Below, piece by piece: positions 54,818-61,927 of a DNA stretch of 61,927 nt. Within the stretch, counting starts at the first letter, position 1; each line of letters begins with the position of its first letter. The notes below the pieces were generated by a model. That model worked only from the letters and a program-made list of their open reading frames with translations, ran no database searches and was not told where the DNA came from. Source of the DNA: Stenotrophomonas maltophilia (GTDB taxonomy: Bacteria; Pseudomonadota; Gammaproteobacteria; Xanthomonadales; Xanthomonadaceae); assembly GCF_004920835.1 (NCBI RefSeq), contig NZ_QFHO01000027.1, forward strand, positions 1 to 61,927, given 5' to 3'. Both the position numbers and the translations under genes were made by a program.

Positions 54818-55206
54818 GCGCGGCCGACGACGGCAGCAAGGACCGCATCGCCGAGTTCACCGACTTCCGCAAGCGCATGAACGAGCGCATCCTGGGCGAA
54901 CCGAACCAGGTGGTGCGGCGCTTCTTCGCGCTGGACACGCAGACCTACCAGGCCGGCGCGCTGGATGTGAAGACCAAGGAGCTGCTGGGCCTGGTGGCCT
55001 CGATGGTGCTGCGCTGCGACGACTGCATCAGCTACCACGTAGCCCAGTGCAAGGATGCCGGGGTGACCCGCGAAGAGTTTTTCGAGACCTTCTCGGTCGG
55101 CCTGGTGGTCGGCGGTTCCATCGTCATCCCGCACCTGCGCCGAGCGGTCGACTTCCTCGACCAGCTCGAAAGCGGTGCTGCCGCCCCCGAAGCGCACGAG
55201 CACTGA
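54814..55206 (+). CDS. Carboxymuconolactone decarboxylase/AhpD-like protein
   Basis: This 130-residue all-alpha protein of the CMD family has the redox motif LRCDDCISYHVAQCKDAGVTREEFFETFSVGLVVGG, with the CxxC-x3-H pattern of AhpD and related disulfide reductases (Cys about 69 and 72). Such proteins transfer electrons to peroxiredoxins. The coupled glutaredoxin makes a redox role more likely than lactone decarboxylation. A peroxiredoxin gene is not in the window. Confidence 0.87.
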   Translation: MSAADDGSKDRIAEFTDFRKRMNERILGEPNQVVRRFFALDTQTYQAGALDVKTKELLGLVASMVLRCDDCISYHVAQCKDAGVTREEFFETFSVGLVVGGSIVIPHLRRAVDFLDQLESGAAAPEAHEH

Positions 55207-55245
55207 GCCTGGCGGGGGCCGGGAACCGGGCCCTGTGGCCCTCCC

Positions 55246-55319
55246 GGTAGTGCCGGCCGCTGGCCGGCATCCCGTTAACCCGACATGGCCGAGGTTGCTG
55301 GCCAGCGGCCGGCACTACC
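55246..55319. repeat. SMAG pair, inverted, forming a long hairpin
   Basis: GGTAGTGCCGGCCGCTGGCC (from 55246) and its inverse ending GGCCGGCACTACC (to 55319) can each fold or pair together over 37 bases of spacer. It lies after the AhpD-like gene and before the isocitrate dehydrogenase leader. Positions 55207-55422 hold no gene. Confidence 0.85.
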
Positions 55320-55422
55320 GCACCCGCGAGGGGCCTTTCCCGCGATCCAACAACCCAGGAGCCCCTTCTTGTTGGAGGGGCGCGCCGAAGGCGGGGGTAG
55401 AGGAGGAACGCGCGGGCAATTC

Positions 55423-55480
55423 TGCCTGAGCCGGGGAGTGGGACCATGGTCTATTTGGGACCTCGGCCCCGGCTCAGGCA
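55423..55480. promoter_or_regulatory. 14-bp perfect inverted repeat overlapping the isocitrate dehydrogenase promoter
   Basis: TGCCTGAGCCGGGG (55423-55436) and CCCCGGCTCAGGCA (55467-55480) are exact complements 30 bp apart. The right arm covers the spacer between a -35 TTGGGA (55455-55460) and a -10 CATAAT (55478-55483, 17-bp spacer). It could be an operator for a regulator that controls this TCA-cycle gene, or a DNA/RNA structure. The following 5' leader of about 75 bases contains a CGTCCGGACG palindrome with TTTTT downstream. Confidence 0.55.
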
Positions 55481-55563
55481 TAATTGCGGGTGAAACTTCC
55501 TTTGCGCCGGCGTTTCCGGGCACGTCCGGACGGCGTTTTTCCCCCTGTTCGGAACATCGATCA

Positions 55564-56568
55564 ATGACGCAGAAAATTACGGTCATCCGCGGCGACGGCA
55601 TTGGCCCGGAAATCATGGACGCCACCCTGTACGTGCTCGACCAGCTCAAGACTGGCCTGGAGTACGAAGACGCTGACGCCGGCCTGGTGGCCCTGGAAAA
55701 GCACGGCGACCTGATGCCGGCGGTGACCCTGGAATCGATCGCGCGCAACAAGGTCGCGCTGAAGAGCCCGCTGACCACCCCGGTCGGTGGTGGCTTCACC
55801 TCGATCAACGTCAGCCTGCGCCGCCACTTCGACCTGTACGCCAACGTGCGTCCGGCCCATACCTTCCCGAACACCAAGTCGCGTTTCGACAACGTCGACC
55901 TGATCACCGTTCGTGAGAACACCGAAGGCGCCTACCTGGCTGAAGGCCAGGAAGTGTCGGCCGATGGCGAGACCGCCTTCTCCGGCACCCGTATCACCCG
56001 CAAGGGCTCTGAGCGCATCGTGCGCTATGCCTTCGAGCTGGCCCGCAGTGTCGGCCGCAAGAAGGTCACCGCGGTGCACAAGGCCAACATCATCAAGTCG
56101 ACCTCGGGCCTGTTCCTGAACGTCGCCCGTGAAGTCGCCGCCCAGTACCCGGACATCGAATTCCAGGAAATGATCGTCGACAACTGCTGCATGCAGCTGG
56201 TGATGCGTCCGGAACAGTTCGACGTGATCGTCACCACCAACCTGTTCGGCGACATCATCTCCGACCTGTGCGCCGGCCTGGTGGGCGGCCTGGGTCTGGC
56301 CCCGGGTGCCAACATCGGCAAGGACGCGGCAATCTTCGAGGCCGTGCACGGCACCGCGCCGGATATCGCCGGCCAGGGCAAGGCCAATCCGTGCGCGCTG
56401 CTGCTGGCAGCCGCGCAGATGCTGGACCATATCGGCCAGCCGGAAAACGCCGAGCGCCTGCGCAAGGCCATCGTGGCCACCATGGAAGCCAAGGATTCGC
56501 TGACCGGCGACCTCGGCGGCACTGGCAACACGATGGGCTTCGCCAAGGCGATCGCCAGCCGCCTGTAA
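55564..56568 (+). CDS. NAD-type isocitrate dehydrogenase
   Basis: This 334-residue decarboxylating dehydrogenase of the isocitrate/isopropylmalate family has VIRGDGIGPEIMDATLYVL (start), the substrate loop SPLTTPVGGGFTSINVSLRRHFDLYANVRPA, DLITVRENTEGAYLAEGQE, AVHKANIIKSTSGLF, TTNLFGDIISDLCAGLVGGLGLAPGANIG and FEAVHGTAPDIAGQGKANP. The single-chain, short form resembles NAD-dependent enzymes of Xanthomonads and the eukaryotic type rather than E. coli Icd. The Asp at the cofactor loop of NAD forms was not located with certainty. Isopropylmalate or homoisocitrate dehydrogenases are less likely because of SPLTTPVGGG. Confidence 0.9.
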   Translation: MTQKITVIRGDGIGPEIMDATLYVLDQLKTGLEYEDADAGLVALEKHGDLMPAVTLESIARNKVALKSPLTTPVGGGFTSINVSLRRHFDLYANVRPAHTFPNTKSRFDNVDLITVRENTEGAYLAEGQEVSADGETAFSGTRITRKGSERIVRYAFELARSVGRKKVTAVHKANIIKSTSGLFLNVAREVAAQYPDIEFQEMIVDNCCMQLVMRPEQFDVIVTTNLFGDIISDLCAGLVGGLGLAPGANIGKDAAIFEAVHGTAPDIAGQGKANPCALLLAAAQMLDHIGQPENAERLRKAIVATMEAKDSLTGDLGGTGNTMGFAKAIASRL

Positions 56569-56641
56569 GCGGTCTGGATGTGCACAGCGGGACGCGGCAC
56601 GCGACTCCCGATGTGCACCGATACCGATGCATGCAATGCGC

Positions 56642-56675
56642 GACAGGCCCGTTGAAGCGGGCCTGTCTGCGTTTT
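56642..56675 (+). terminator. Terminator after isocitrate dehydrogenase
   Basis: The 10-bp perfect stem GACAGGCCCG/CGGGCCTGTC has the loop TTGAAG and is followed by TGCGTTTT. Confidence 0.85.
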
Positions 56676-56709
56676 CGCTCCTCAACTGCTACGGGCGCAG
56701 GAGTCCTGC

Positions 56710-57111
56710 ATGTCCTCTACGACCTGGTGGGTCCTCGTCGCCGTTGCGATCTATATGCTCGGTGTGGCTGTGTACTCCGTTTACTTCTGGCCCGCCTCGC
56801 GCGCGCAACGCGCATTGTCCCGCCTGAGCCGCGAGGGAGCGCCGCTGCGCCGGCTCACGCCGAGTGAGGCGCGCTGGATGCAGGTGTTCGCTGTTCCTGC
56901 CGATTCCCCGGTGTATTCGCTGCACGGGCCGTACGTGTTGCTCACCTGGGGAAGTATGAGCGGGCCGCAGCAACTGCACACCCTGGCCGGCGTGCCGGTG
57001 AAGTTCGCGTCCGGCCAGGAGCAGGCCTTGCGTGCTGGCGACAACAACGCCGAGGTCGTAGTCGGCAGTCAGCATGCTTGGGTGCTGCGCCTGAACGGCA
57101 CTGCGGTGTAG
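56710..57111 (+). CDS. Small membrane-anchored hypothetical protein
   Basis: This 133-residue protein has one N-terminal transmembrane helix (TWWVLVAVAIYMLGVAVYSVYF, about residues 5-26) and a polar domain: LRRLTPSEARWMQVFAVPADSPVYSLHGPYVLLTWGSMSGPQQLHTLAGVPVKF. The pattern suggests a small beta domain in the cytoplasm or periplasm, but no family was recognised. It follows a terminator, so it has its own promoter, which was not identified. No conserved catalytic residues are evident. Confidence 0.6.
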   Translation: MSSTTWWVLVAVAIYMLGVAVYSVYFWPASRAQRALSRLSREGAPLRRLTPSEARWMQVFAVPADSPVYSLHGPYVLLTWGSMSGPQQLHTLAGVPVKFASGQEQALRAGDNNAEVVVGSQHAWVLRLNGTAV

Positions 57112-57231
57112 TCACGTGCTTTTGACCAGTAGCGCACCCTCGCTACGCCTTCTGGCTGGCCCGCAGCACCGGCGGAGAAGTGTTCACTAAGGTGCACAAG
57201 ACCAACAGCATGACGTTCCAGGGGTTTCTTT

Positions 57232-57250
57232 CTGTGCAAAAAACGCACAG
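57232..57250. promoter_or_regulatory. Short inverted repeat upstream of the isochorismatase-like gene
   Basis: CTGTGC-AAAAAAC-GCACAG lies 82 bp before the start codon. It could be an operator, for example for the LysR regulator encoded two genes on, or a chance hairpin. The rest of 57112-57331 shows nothing definite. Confidence 0.35.
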
Positions 57251-57331
57251 ATCATGTGCGCTTTCCTGGCTGGTCCGTGCATGCCGCGTTCCGCATCCTG
57301 TGTCCACTTTCCAGCGCACAGGAGCGCGACG

Positions 57332-58075
57332 ATGAACCTCAATACCTTTGGCCTGGCCAGTCTGATCGGCATGGCGACCCTGTCCCCGCTGGCCGCCGCC
57401 GAGCCGGCGCATCCCACCATCCGGCATATGGCGGGCGCACCGGTCGCGACCTCGTTGGATGCGGCCAGGACCGCCGTGCTGGTGATCGACTTCCAGAACG
57501 AGTACTTCGATGCCAGTGCCGCCTCGGGCTTTGCCGGTGGCCGCATGGTCATCCCCGATGGCGTGGCGGCGCTGCGCCAGGCGAAGCGGGTGGTCGAATT
57601 TGCCGATGCCCAAGGCATCCGCGTGATCCACGTGCAGCATGTGCTGCCGGCCGGCGCGCCGCTGTTCGCGCAGGGCAGCGTCAACGCCGCCTTCCATCGT
57701 GATCTGCAGCCGCGCCAGGGCGAGACCGTGGTGCAGAAGGACAACGTCAGCGTGTTCGCCGGTGACTCGGCGGCCGTGCTCGACCAGGTGCTGAAGGATG
57801 CCGGCATCGACACCCTGATCGTCACTGGCCTGCAGACCCATGCCTGCGTGGCCGGTGCCGCCCGCGATGCCGCAGCCGCACCGCGTGGTTACCGGGTGAT
57901 CGTGTCATCCGATGCAACCGCCAGTCGCGACCTGAACCTGGCCGGTGGCCAGCGCATCGGTCATCGCGCGCTGCATGACGCCTCGCTGGCGCAGATCGAA
58001 GACACCTTCGGCGATGTCATGAGTACCGACGCGATCCTGGCGCTGCCGGTGCACAAGGCCGGCGACCGCGCTTGA
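57332..58075 (+). CDS. Exported isochorismatase-family cysteine hydrolase
   Basis: This 247-residue hydrolase has an N-terminal hydrophobic signal (MNLNTFGLASLIGMATLSPL, cleavage about AAAEP). The catalytic triad is visible: Asp in LVIDFQNEYFD (about residue 53), Lys in KRVVEFADA or VVQKDN, and Cys in VTGLQTHACVAGAARDA (about 175). Family members hydrolyse amides and vinyl ethers; a secreted form is unusual among the typically cytosolic nicotinamidases and isochorismatases. AGGAG seven bases upstream supports the ATG. It is followed by a LysR gene and a TSUP permease on the same strand. Confidence 0.85.
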   Translation: MNLNTFGLASLIGMATLSPLAAAEPAHPTIRHMAGAPVATSLDAARTAVLVIDFQNEYFDASAASGFAGGRMVIPDGVAALRQAKRVVEFADAQGIRVIHVQHVLPAGAPLFAQGSVNAAFHRDLQPRQGETVVQKDNVSVFAGDSAAVLDQVLKDAGIDTLIVTGLQTHACVAGAARDAAAAPRGYRVIVSSDATASRDLNLAGGQRIGHRALHDASLAQIEDTFGDVMSTDAILALPVHKAGDRA

Positions 58076-58128
58076 TAAGCTGGTGGGGCCCGCATGCCGT
58101 GGGCCCCGACACGTGGAGCCGCCCGCCG

Positions 58129-59037
58129 ATGGATCACTTCGCCGCCCTGCGTGCGCTGCGCGCCATCGTCGACGCAGGCAGCTTCACTGCTGCCGCCGAG
58201 CGCCTGGGTACCACCCATTCGGCGATGTCGCGGCAACTGCGGCAGCTGGAAGAACACCTGCAGGTGCGCCTGCTCGATCGCAACAGCCGCCGGCTGTCGC
58301 TGACCGAAGCCGGGCGCGATTACTACCGGGAAGCGGCAGCGCTGCTGGATCGGCTGCAGGAAGCGGACGAGCATGCGCGTGCCGGCCAGGCACAGCCCAG
58401 TGGCACGCTGCGGATCAGCGTGCCGCAGGTGGTTGCCAGCCAGGAGTTGCCGCACTGGCTGCCCTCATTCCTTCAGCGCTACCCGCAGGTGACGCTGGAT
58501 CTTTCTGCCGATGACCAGCTGGTCGACGTGGTCGGCGGCGGCTTCGACCTGGCGCTGCGCATCGCGGCTTCGTTGCCGGACAGCCAGTTGGTCGCGCGCG
58601 AACTGGCCAGTTGTCCACGCATCCTGGTGGCGGCGCCTGCTTACCTGGCCCGGCACGGCCTGCCACGGCAGGCCGCGGACCTGCGGCAGCACACCCTGCT
58701 GGGCTTCAGTCCTACGCCTGCGATGTCGCCATGGCAGTTGCAGGGGCCGCGCGGTGCCAGCGCCAGCATCGAGGCCGGCCAGCGTCTGCGCGTGGATGCC
58801 ACGCCGGCGCTGTATGCCGCCGCGTTGGCCGGCATGGGCATCAGCCTGTTCACTGCGCTCACCGTGCAGGAAGACCTGCGCGCCGGTCGACTGATCCGCG
58901 TGTTGCCAGCGTGGCATGCAGGCCAGCGCCGCTACTTCGCGCTCTATCCGCATGCCAGGGCACTCGCCCCCAAGGTGCGCGCGCTGGTCGAGCACCTCGC
59001 CGCGCACTACGCTGCACAGATCGGCGCAGCAGGTTAG
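58129..59037 (+). CDS. LysR-family transcriptional regulator
   Basis: This 302-residue regulator has an N-terminal winged helix-turn-helix (LRALRAIVDAGSFTAAAERLGTTHSAMSRQLRQLEEHLQVRLLDRNSRRLSLTEAG, residues 8-62) and a C-terminal periplasmic-binding-like effector domain. It starts 53 bp after the hydrolase gene and precedes the permease gene by 25 bp. LysR proteins often control neighbouring genes, so hydrolase and permease are likely targets. A divergent layout typical of LysR targets is not seen here, since all three are co-directional. Confidence 0.9.
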   Translation: MDHFAALRALRAIVDAGSFTAAAERLGTTHSAMSRQLRQLEEHLQVRLLDRNSRRLSLTEAGRDYYREAAALLDRLQEADEHARAGQAQPSGTLRISVPQVVASQELPHWLPSFLQRYPQVTLDLSADDQLVDVVGGGFDLALRIAASLPDSQLVARELASCPRILVAAPAYLARHGLPRQAADLRQHTLLGFSPTPAMSPWQLQGPRGASASIEAGQRLRVDATPALYAAALAGMGISLFTALTVQEDLRAGRLIRVLPAWHAGQRRYFALYPHARALAPKVRALVEHLAAHYAAQIGAAG

Positions 59038-59062
59038 CCGCGCGGTCATAGCGAGGGTGGTG

Positions 59063-59824
59063 ATGGAATCGGTGTATCTGCTGGTCGCGCTCGGTGCGAT
59101 CGTCGCCGGATTCGTGCAGGGGTTGTCCGGTTTCGCTTTCGGCATGGTGGCGATGTCGTTCTGGGCGTGGGGGCTGGAGCCGCGATTGGCGGCCACGCTG
59201 TCGGTGTTCGGCGCGCTGGTTGGCCAGCTGGTAGCCGTGTTCACCGTACGCCGCGGCTTCAACCTGCGCCTGCTGCTGCCGTTCGTGCTCGGTGGATTGG
59301 CTGGTATTCCGCTGGGCGTGATGGTGCTGCCGCAGCTCGATATGAACTGGTTCAAGGCGCTTCTGGGTGGCTTCCTGGCACTGTGGTGCCCGGTGATGCT
59401 GATGGCGCGCTCGTTGCCGCCGATCACCGTCGGAGGCCGTTTCGGGGACGCGATCGCCGGTATGGCCGGTGGCGTGCTCAGCGGCATCGGTGGCTTTGCC
59501 GGTCCGGTACCGACGCTGTGGAGCACGCTGCGCGGCTTCGGCAAGGACGAGCAGCGCGCGGTCATCCAGAACTTCAACCTGGCGATGCTGGCGGTGACCA
59601 TGGCCATCTACGTCGGCAGTGGTCTGGTAGACCGCCAGATGCTGCCCTATTTCGCCATCGTGGCACCGGCCATGCTGGTGCCTACGTTGTTGGGCGCGCG
59701 GGTCTACATCGGCATCAGCGAGGCACGCTTCCGGCAGGTCGTGCTGGGCTTGCTGACCGTGTCAGGCATCGCGTTGCTGGCGTCGTCGCTGCCGGTGCTG
59801 CTGGCGCGCTCCGTCACCGGCTGA
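59063..59824 (+). CDS. TSUP-family permease (sulfite/sulfoacetate exporter type)
   Basis: This 253-residue inner-membrane protein has eight or so transmembrane segments and the TSUP repeat motif GFVQGLSGFAFGMVAM (about residues 15-30) with a second half repeat GMAGGVLSGIGGFAGPVPTLW (about 132). The family moves sulfur-based organic anions and related compounds. A GAGGG-type ribosome site precedes the ATG. The substrate may be the acid released by the co-directional isochorismatase-like enzyme, but this is only inferred from gene order. Confidence 0.87.
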   Translation: MESVYLLVALGAIVAGFVQGLSGFAFGMVAMSFWAWGLEPRLAATLSVFGALVGQLVAVFTVRRGFNLRLLLPFVLGGLAGIPLGVMVLPQLDMNWFKALLGGFLALWCPVMLMARSLPPITVGGRFGDAIAGMAGGVLSGIGGFAGPVPTLWSTLRGFGKDEQRAVIQNFNLAMLAVTMAIYVGSGLVDRQMLPYFAIVAPAMLVPTLLGARVYIGISEARFRQVVLGLLTVSGIALLASSLPVLLARSVTG

Positions 59825-59827
59825 GGT

Positions 59828-60448
59828 TCAGGCCGGGCGGAACATGCGGAAGCGCTGTTCGGCGCCGATCCGGAAGTAATCGGCGGGGCCACCGCCGCGC
59901 AGAATGGGGGCCGCTGCCGCAGTATCGTAGATGCCATCGACCAGCAGCCTTGCATCGATATGCACCGCAACCACTTCACCCAGCACCAGCCAGCCGTTGG
60001 TGTCCTGGCCGGCGGCATCGAGCAGGCGCACGATCTGGGTGCAGCGGCATTCCATGCTCACCGGGCTCTGTGCCACACGGGGTGGCGCGACCTGCGTAGA
60101 CGCCAACGGGGTCAGTCCGGCCAGGGCGAACTCATCGACGTCCGCGGCGACCGCGCGGCAGCTTTCGTTCATTGCCTCGGCCAGGTCGAAGGTGGCCAGG
60201 TTCCAGACGAACTCACCGGTGGCTTCGATGTTGCGCAACGAGTCTTTGCGGCCCTGGCTGGAGAAGCCGATGATCGGAGGGGTGTAGTTGAAGGCGTTGA
60301 AGAAACTGTAGGGCGCCAGGTTCAGGGTGCCCTCGCCATCGCAGCTGGAAATCCAGCCGATCGGGCGCGGGCCGATGATGGCGTTGAATGGGTCGTGTGG
60401 CAGGCGATGGCCGTCGGCCGGGCGGTAGCTGTGGAAGGTGTCGGGCAT
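59828..60448 (-). CDS. Flavin reductase-like (FMN split-barrel) protein
   Basis: This 206-residue protein has a flavin reductase-like domain: NAIIGPRPIGWISSCDGEGTLNLAPYSFFNAFNYTPPIIGFSSQGRKDSLRNIEATGEFVWN (about residues 22-84), and later GEVVAVHIDARLLVDG. Such proteins bind FMN and reduce it or act as oxygenase partners. It ends four bases from the permease stop codon (convergent). No oxygenase gene is adjacent. Confidence 0.88.
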   Translation of the reverse strand: MPDTFHSYRPADGHRLPHDPFNAIIGPRPIGWISSCDGEGTLNLAPYSFFNAFNYTPPIIGFSSQGRKDSLRNIEATGEFVWNLATFDLAEAMNESCRAVAADVDEFALAGLTPLASTQVAPPRVAQSPVSMECRCTQIVRLLDAAGQDTNGWLVLGEVVAVHIDARLLVDGIYDTAAAAPILRGGGPADYFRIGAEQRFRMFRPA

Positions 60449-60458
60449 AGGTGGCTTC

Positions 60459-60480
60459 GGTAGAGTCGAGCTTGCTCGAC
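60459..60480 (+). repeat. SMAG palindrome
   Basis: GGTAG is followed by AGTCGAGC-TT-GCTCGACT, upstream of the flavin reductase gene. Confidence 0.75.
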
Positions 60481-60507
60481 TGGTTTTACATCCGTCTCGG
60501 CGCTACG

Positions 60508-60538
60508 AAAAAGCCGCGACCCTCACGGATCGCGGCTT
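60508..60538 (-). terminator. Rho-independent terminator of the YccA-type gene
   Basis: On the minus strand AAGCCGCGA pairs with TCGCGGCTT around a 10-base loop and is followed by TTTTTC, 22 bp past the stop codon. Confidence 0.85.
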
Positions 60539-60560
60539 GTCGTTTACGCCATGGCGTGAC

Positions 60561-61319
60561 TCAGCGCTGCTGGATCTTCGACAGCAGGCGCAGGAACTCC
60601 ACGTACAGCCACACCAGGGTCACCATCAGGCCGAATGCGCCATACCACTCCATGTACTTCGGCGCGCGCTGGGCGACCCCGGTTTCGATGAAGTCGAAAT
60701 CCAGCACCAGGTTCAACGCGGCCACGACCACCACGAACAGGCTGAAGGCGATGCCCAGCAAGCTGGAGTCGTGGATCACCGGCACGTTGATGTTGAAGAA
60801 GCTCAGTACGAACGAGGCCAGGTAGAGCAGGGCGATGCCGCCGGTTGCCGCGACCACGCCCATCTTGAAGTTTTCGGTGGCCTTGATCAGGCCGCTGCGG
60901 TAAGCGAACAGGAGCGCGAACAGGGTGCCGAAGGTCAGCAATACCGCCTGGAACACGATGCCGGGGAACTTGGCGTTGAACAGCGCCGAGATCGCGCCCA
61001 GGAACAGGCCTTCGACCAGCGCGTACATCGGTGCGGTGACCGGCGACCATTCCTTCTTGAACACGGTGATCAGCGCCAGCACCAGGCCGCCGATGGCGCC
61101 GCCCATGGCATACAGCTTGGCGCCGGCCATGACCTGGCCGTAATCATCGATGGTCTGGTTCCAGGCGAAGGCGGCGGTCAGCACGGTCAACAGCAGCAGG
61201 AAGCCGGTCTTGTTGACGGTGCCGTTGAGGGTCATGGCCTGGTCGGGGCTGGTCACCACCGAGCCACTGGCAAGGTCGAGGAAGGTGGACTCGGAAAGAG
61301 CCGGGTTGCCGCTGCGCAT
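60561..61319 (-). CDS. Bax inhibitor-1/YccA family membrane protein
   Basis: This 252-residue inner-membrane protein has seven predicted membrane segments (for example LLLLTVLTAAFAWNQ, YALVEGLFLGAISALF, VLLTFGTLFALLFAYRSGL, GIALLYLASFVLSFFNI, LGIAFSLFVVVVAALNLVLDFDFIE, MVTLVWLYVEFLRLLSKI). LDFDFIE with paired Asp residues is the pH-sensing motif of BI-1 calcium-leak proteins. E. coli YccA inhibits FtsH. A GGAG site supports the ATG at 61319. Confidence 0.92.
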   Translation of the reverse strand: MRSGNPALSESTFLDLASGSVVTSPDQAMTLNGTVNKTGFLLLLTVLTAAFAWNQTIDDYGQVMAGAKLYAMGGAIGGLVLALITVFKKEWSPVTAPMYALVEGLFLGAISALFNAKFPGIVFQAVLLTFGTLFALLFAYRSGLIKATENFKMGVVAATGGIALLYLASFVLSFFNINVPVIHDSSLLGIAFSLFVVVVAALNLVLDFDFIETGVAQRAPKYMEWYGAFGLMVTLVWLYVEFLRLLSKIQQR

Positions 61320-61430
61320 GCGCGTTCTCCGTGCGAATGAAGGTCAGGACGGCCATCCGGCCGATGGTCGCGAGCATAGCCGATGACTGCTTTCGGCGCT
61401 GTGGCAGGCTTCGGGTCTGCACATCCCGCG

Positions 61431-61460
61431 TTGACAGTTCGCGATGCGCTTGGCGACAAT
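61431..61460 (+). promoter_or_regulatory. tRNA-Pro promoter
   Basis: TTGACA (61431-61436) and GACAAT (61455-61460) are 18 bp apart, 39 bp before the tRNA, with a GC-rich start region. Confidence 0.8.
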
Positions 61461-61499
61461 GGCGAGCTCCCCGGGCACGGCCCGAGGGGATTGCAAGAT

Positions 61500-61576
61500 C
61501 GGGGTATAGCGCAGTCTGGTAGCGCGCCTGCTTTGGGAGCAGGATGTCGGGGGTTCGAATCCCTCTACCCCGACCA
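61500..61576 (+). tRNA. tRNA-Pro (TGG)
   Basis: 77 bases including CCA; acceptor CGGGGTA pairs with TACCCCG; anticodon loop TTTGGGA gives TGG. Confidence 0.97.
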
Positions 61577-61614
61577 ATCCCACGCCATGTCGGATTGGAC
61601 ACCGTTCGGTCTGG

Positions 61615-61691
61615 GCGCCCGTAGCTCAACTGGATAGAGCACCGGCCTTCTAAGCCGGCGGTTACAGGTTCGATTCCTGTCGGGCGCGCCA
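61615..61691 (+). tRNA. tRNA-Arg (TCT)
   Basis: 77 bases including CCA; acceptor GCGCCCG pairs with CGGGCGC; anticodon loop CTTCTAA gives TCT. It is 38 bp after tRNA-Pro and probably shares its promoter. Confidence 0.97.
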
Positions 61692-61779
61692 TTGAAATCA
61701 ATGGCTTACTGAATTCAGCTCCGTTTTGACTCGGCGTCTCCGTGAGTGTGGCGGCTTGGTCGTAGCGGAACGAGCAACG

Positions 61780-61812
61780 AAAAAAGCCAGCGCACTGCGC
61801 TGGCCTTTTTTC
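61780..61812. terminator. Bidirectional terminator after tRNA-Arg
   Basis: GCCAGCG-CACTG-CGCTGGC lies between A and T runs. It ends the tRNA transcript (plus) and the partial gene at the right edge (minus). Confidence 0.88.
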
Positions 61813-61833
61813 TTTGTGTCGCGGTGCGGTGGG

Positions 61834-61927
61834 TTACATCTGTTCCAGCTCGCCTACCCGTACCTTGCCGCCGCCGCAGTTGCCGTAGCAGCCGCCGCCG
61901 ATCGGGCCGCTGCCACCACCACCACCG
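61834..61927 (-). CDS. C-terminal end of a Gly/Cys-rich protein (partial)
   Basis: Only the last 31 codons are inside the window. The reading frame ends in ...GGGCYGNCGGGKVRVGELEQM followed by TAA (61836-61834). A glycine run precedes the CYGNC pair. The frame is open to the window edge and a good terminator follows the stop, so it is probably a real gene. The protein family was not recognised; metal binding by the two Cys is possible but unproven. Confidence 0.5.
   Translation of the reverse strand, partial: GGGGGSGPIGGGCYGNCGGGKVRVGELEQM

Noticed and set aside
44584..61691. tRNA genes as integration sites of a genomic island
   Set aside because: No integrase gene and no direct repeat of a tRNA 3' end was seen beside any of the five tRNAs.

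Overview
This window reads as a stretch of chromosome from a high-GC gammaproteobacterium of the Xanthomonadaceae, most likely Stenotrophomonas, close to S. maltophilia. The reasons are the gene content and order (a Lys/Ala-tailed DksA, yidD next to pyrC, phoB-phoR-ppk, a PhaR/PhbB pair, the nnr-tsaE-amiC-mutL run) and the many short GTAG/GTGG-headed palindromes that match the SMAG repeats described in that species. No plasmid, phage or transposase gene and no CRISPR array is visible. All calls come from reading the sequence and its translations by eye; no database search was run.

Layout. 0.1-9.6 kb: dksA, yidD-pyrC-M23 peptidase, a ubiquinone/salvage block on the minus strand (squalene/phytoene-synthase-like, gph, ubiG, mtaD), then efp facing its modifying enzyme epmB. 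9.6-14.5 kb: a periplasmic PhnD-like binding protein coupled to a GGDEF/EAL protein, trmJ and suhB. 14.5-15.2 kb: a 594-bp nested inverted repeat without genes. 15.2-19.7 kb: htpX, gluQ, phbB, phaR and a TraB/GumN-type protein. 19.7-28.7 kb: the maintenance cluster nnr-tsaE-amiC-mutL-DUF1684, then queG and xseA on the other strand. 28.7-29.2 kb: a second repeat island. 29.2-34.2 kb: an M48 peptidase, a sulfatase-modifying-factor-type lipoprotein, rnd and an unknown exported protein. 34.3-40.4 kb: a TonB receptor, a TetR regulator and a divergent operon of a TIM-barrel isomerase-like protein and two alpha/beta hydrolases; this looks like a small uptake-and-degradation locus with a clear TetR-type operator. 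40.4-48.0 kb: tRNA-Ala, an SDR, an Ada-like protein, a medium-chain reductase, two tandem tRNA-Phe genes, a lipocalin, a LEA14-like lipoprotein and an acyl-CoA dehydrogenase. 48.0-48.4 kb: a third repeat island. 48.4-54.4 kb: ppk, phoR and phoB (with a candidate Pho box) and a BepA-type M48 protease. 54.5-61.9 kb: glutaredoxin plus an AhpD-like protein, NAD-type isocitrate dehydrogenase, an exported isochorismatase-like hydrolase, a LysR regulator, a TSUP permease, a flavin reductase, a YccA-type membrane protein, tRNA-Pro, tRNA-Arg and the tail of a Gly/Cys-rich protein.

How parts work together. EF-P keeps Lys34 and EpmB lies next to it. PhoB/PhoR and polyphosphate kinase form one transcription direction. 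Three membrane or periplasmic M48 proteases (HtpX-, LoiP- and BepA-like), the AmiC amidase and the M23 peptidase all serve the envelope.

The most unusual signal is not a gene. Two unrelated families of structured intergenic cassettes occur at 14.55-15.14, 28.68-29.24 and 48.07-48.27 kb. Their copies keep the same loop and flanks but carry different stem sequences that remain complementary. At 28.68-29.24 kb the 40-bp ends of the island even supply the last Lys codon or part of it and the stop codon of both convergent genes.
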